From the NCBI RefSeq assembly GCF_022803015.1, contig NZ_JAFKON010000001.1, positions 930,001 to 994,000 on the forward strand: a DNA stretch of 64,000 nt, in the 5' to 3' direction. Shown here one piece after another: positions 63,599-64,000 of this stretch (its first letter is position 1; each line of letters opens with the position of its first letter). The notes below the pieces were generated by a model. That model was not told where the DNA came from and ran no database searches. It was given only the letters and a program-made list of their open reading frames with translations. The translations under genes and the position numbers were made by a program. This DNA comes from Arthrobacter humicola. Its GTDB lineage: Bacteria > Actinomycetota > Actinomycetes > Actinomycetales > Micrococcaceae.

Positions 63599-64000
63599 AT
63601 GTCGTTGCACACAGCAAGCTCGCCCGCCTCGGGCTCGAAACATCGCGGATATCTCGCCCGTCTCACTGTCATCTCCACACTCGGCGGACTCCTGTTCGGC
63701 TACGACACCGGTGTCATCTCCGGTGCGCTGCTCTACATGCAGGACTCCCTGAACATGAGCCCCGTAGAAGAGGCCACCGTCGTCAGCGCACTGCTCTTCC
63801 CTGGTGCCGCGGTGGGCGCGCTGAGCGGCGGCAGGCTCGCCGATAAGCTCGGGCGGCGCGGCACGCTGCTCGTCTGTGCGCTGCTCTTCCTCCTCGGAGC
63901 GATAGGCTGCGCCATCGCGCCGACCGTCGGGTTCATGGTGGCGGCCCGCGTCATCCTCGGTCTTGGCGTCGGCGCCGCCGCCGTGACGTGCCCCCTCTAC
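63599..64000 (+). CDS. Sugar-porter MFS transporter (C-terminus cut off by window edge)
   Basis: At least 134 residues from ATG 63599 with GAGGAAG upstream; the frame is open to the window end. TLGGLLFGYDTGVISGALLY (about residues 23-42) and GRLADKLGRRGTLL (about 78-91) are the sugar-porter family signatures for helix 1 and the helix 2-3 loop. Substrates are usually hexoses, pentoses or inositol. Transcription is from the LacI-controlled promoter at 63484. Confidence 0.9.
   Translation, partial: MSLHTASSPASGSKHRGYLARLTVISTLGGLLFGYDTGVISGALLYMQDSLNMSPVEEATVVSALLFPGAAVGALSGGRLADKLGRRGTLLVCALLFLLGAIGCAIAPTVGFMVAARVILGLGVGAAAVTCPLY

Overview
The window is high-GC DNA with short intergenic gaps, many GTG starts and strong AGGAGG-type ribosome binding sites. 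A mycothiol-type formaldehyde dehydrogenase, a SigB/SigF-type sigma factor, an HspR-like MerR protein and a dimethylglycine oxidase resembling that of Arthrobacter globiformis point to an actinobacterium, most likely Micrococcaceae (Arthrobacter and relatives). It reads as chromosome: no rRNA, tRNA, CRISPR array, insertion sequence or phage gene was recognised.

Layout. 1-13.9 kb is mixed housekeeping and stress content: a cut-off aquaporin, a K+ channel, a PhoD-type phosphatase, an MFS exporter, small proteins, an alpha/beta hydrolase, a DUF3616 protein, an aconitase, membrane proteins, a decayed TetR gene and a DUF1326/DUF2182 pair. 14.1-27.9 kb is one coherent metabolic region for glycine betaine and one-carbon units: an IclR regulator, a three-component Rieske monooxygenase (oxygenase, reductase, ferredoxin), a BCCT transporter, PurU, dimethylglycine oxidase, and a translationally coupled run of S-(hydroxymethyl)mycothiol dehydrogenase, an MBL hydrolase and an FdhF/YdeP-type formate dehydrogenase-like protein. 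The two central promoters share the same architecture, each followed by one arm of a near-perfect inverted repeat. 28.3-33.3 kb holds a second K+ channel, a VOC protein, a HAD phosphatase, hspR-like/hsp20, a frameshifted small gene and CsbD.

33.3-44.2 kb is a heptose locus: two HldE-type bifunctional kinase/nucleotidyltransferases, GmhA, GmhB, three GT9 (heptosyltransferase-type) glycosyltransferases, a GT4 enzyme and another glycosyltransferase. Six genes in it are chained by successive 4-base overlaps. This is the full set for ADP-D-glycero-D-manno-heptose, in an organism that should have no lipopolysaccharide. A SigF-type sigma factor follows, then a molybdopterin oxidoreductase with a small partner, and PEP synthase with its regulator.

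52.3-59.6 kb is a tightly coupled five-gene cassette: SWIM zinc finger, DUF5691, MoxR-type AAA ATPase, DUF5682, and a CoxE-like VWA protein. Its composition (chaperone-like ATPase plus VWA adaptor plus possible effectors) resembles predicted MoxR-VWA conflict or quality-control systems, and its function is unknown. The window ends with a zinc-ribbon protein, SelO, an HhH-GPD protein, and a Gfo/Idh/MocA dehydrogenase divergent from a sugar-porter gene cut by the window end, with a LacI-type operator between them.

The two best candidates for undescribed biology are the heptose locus and the SWIM-DUF5691-MoxR-DUF5682-VWA cassette.
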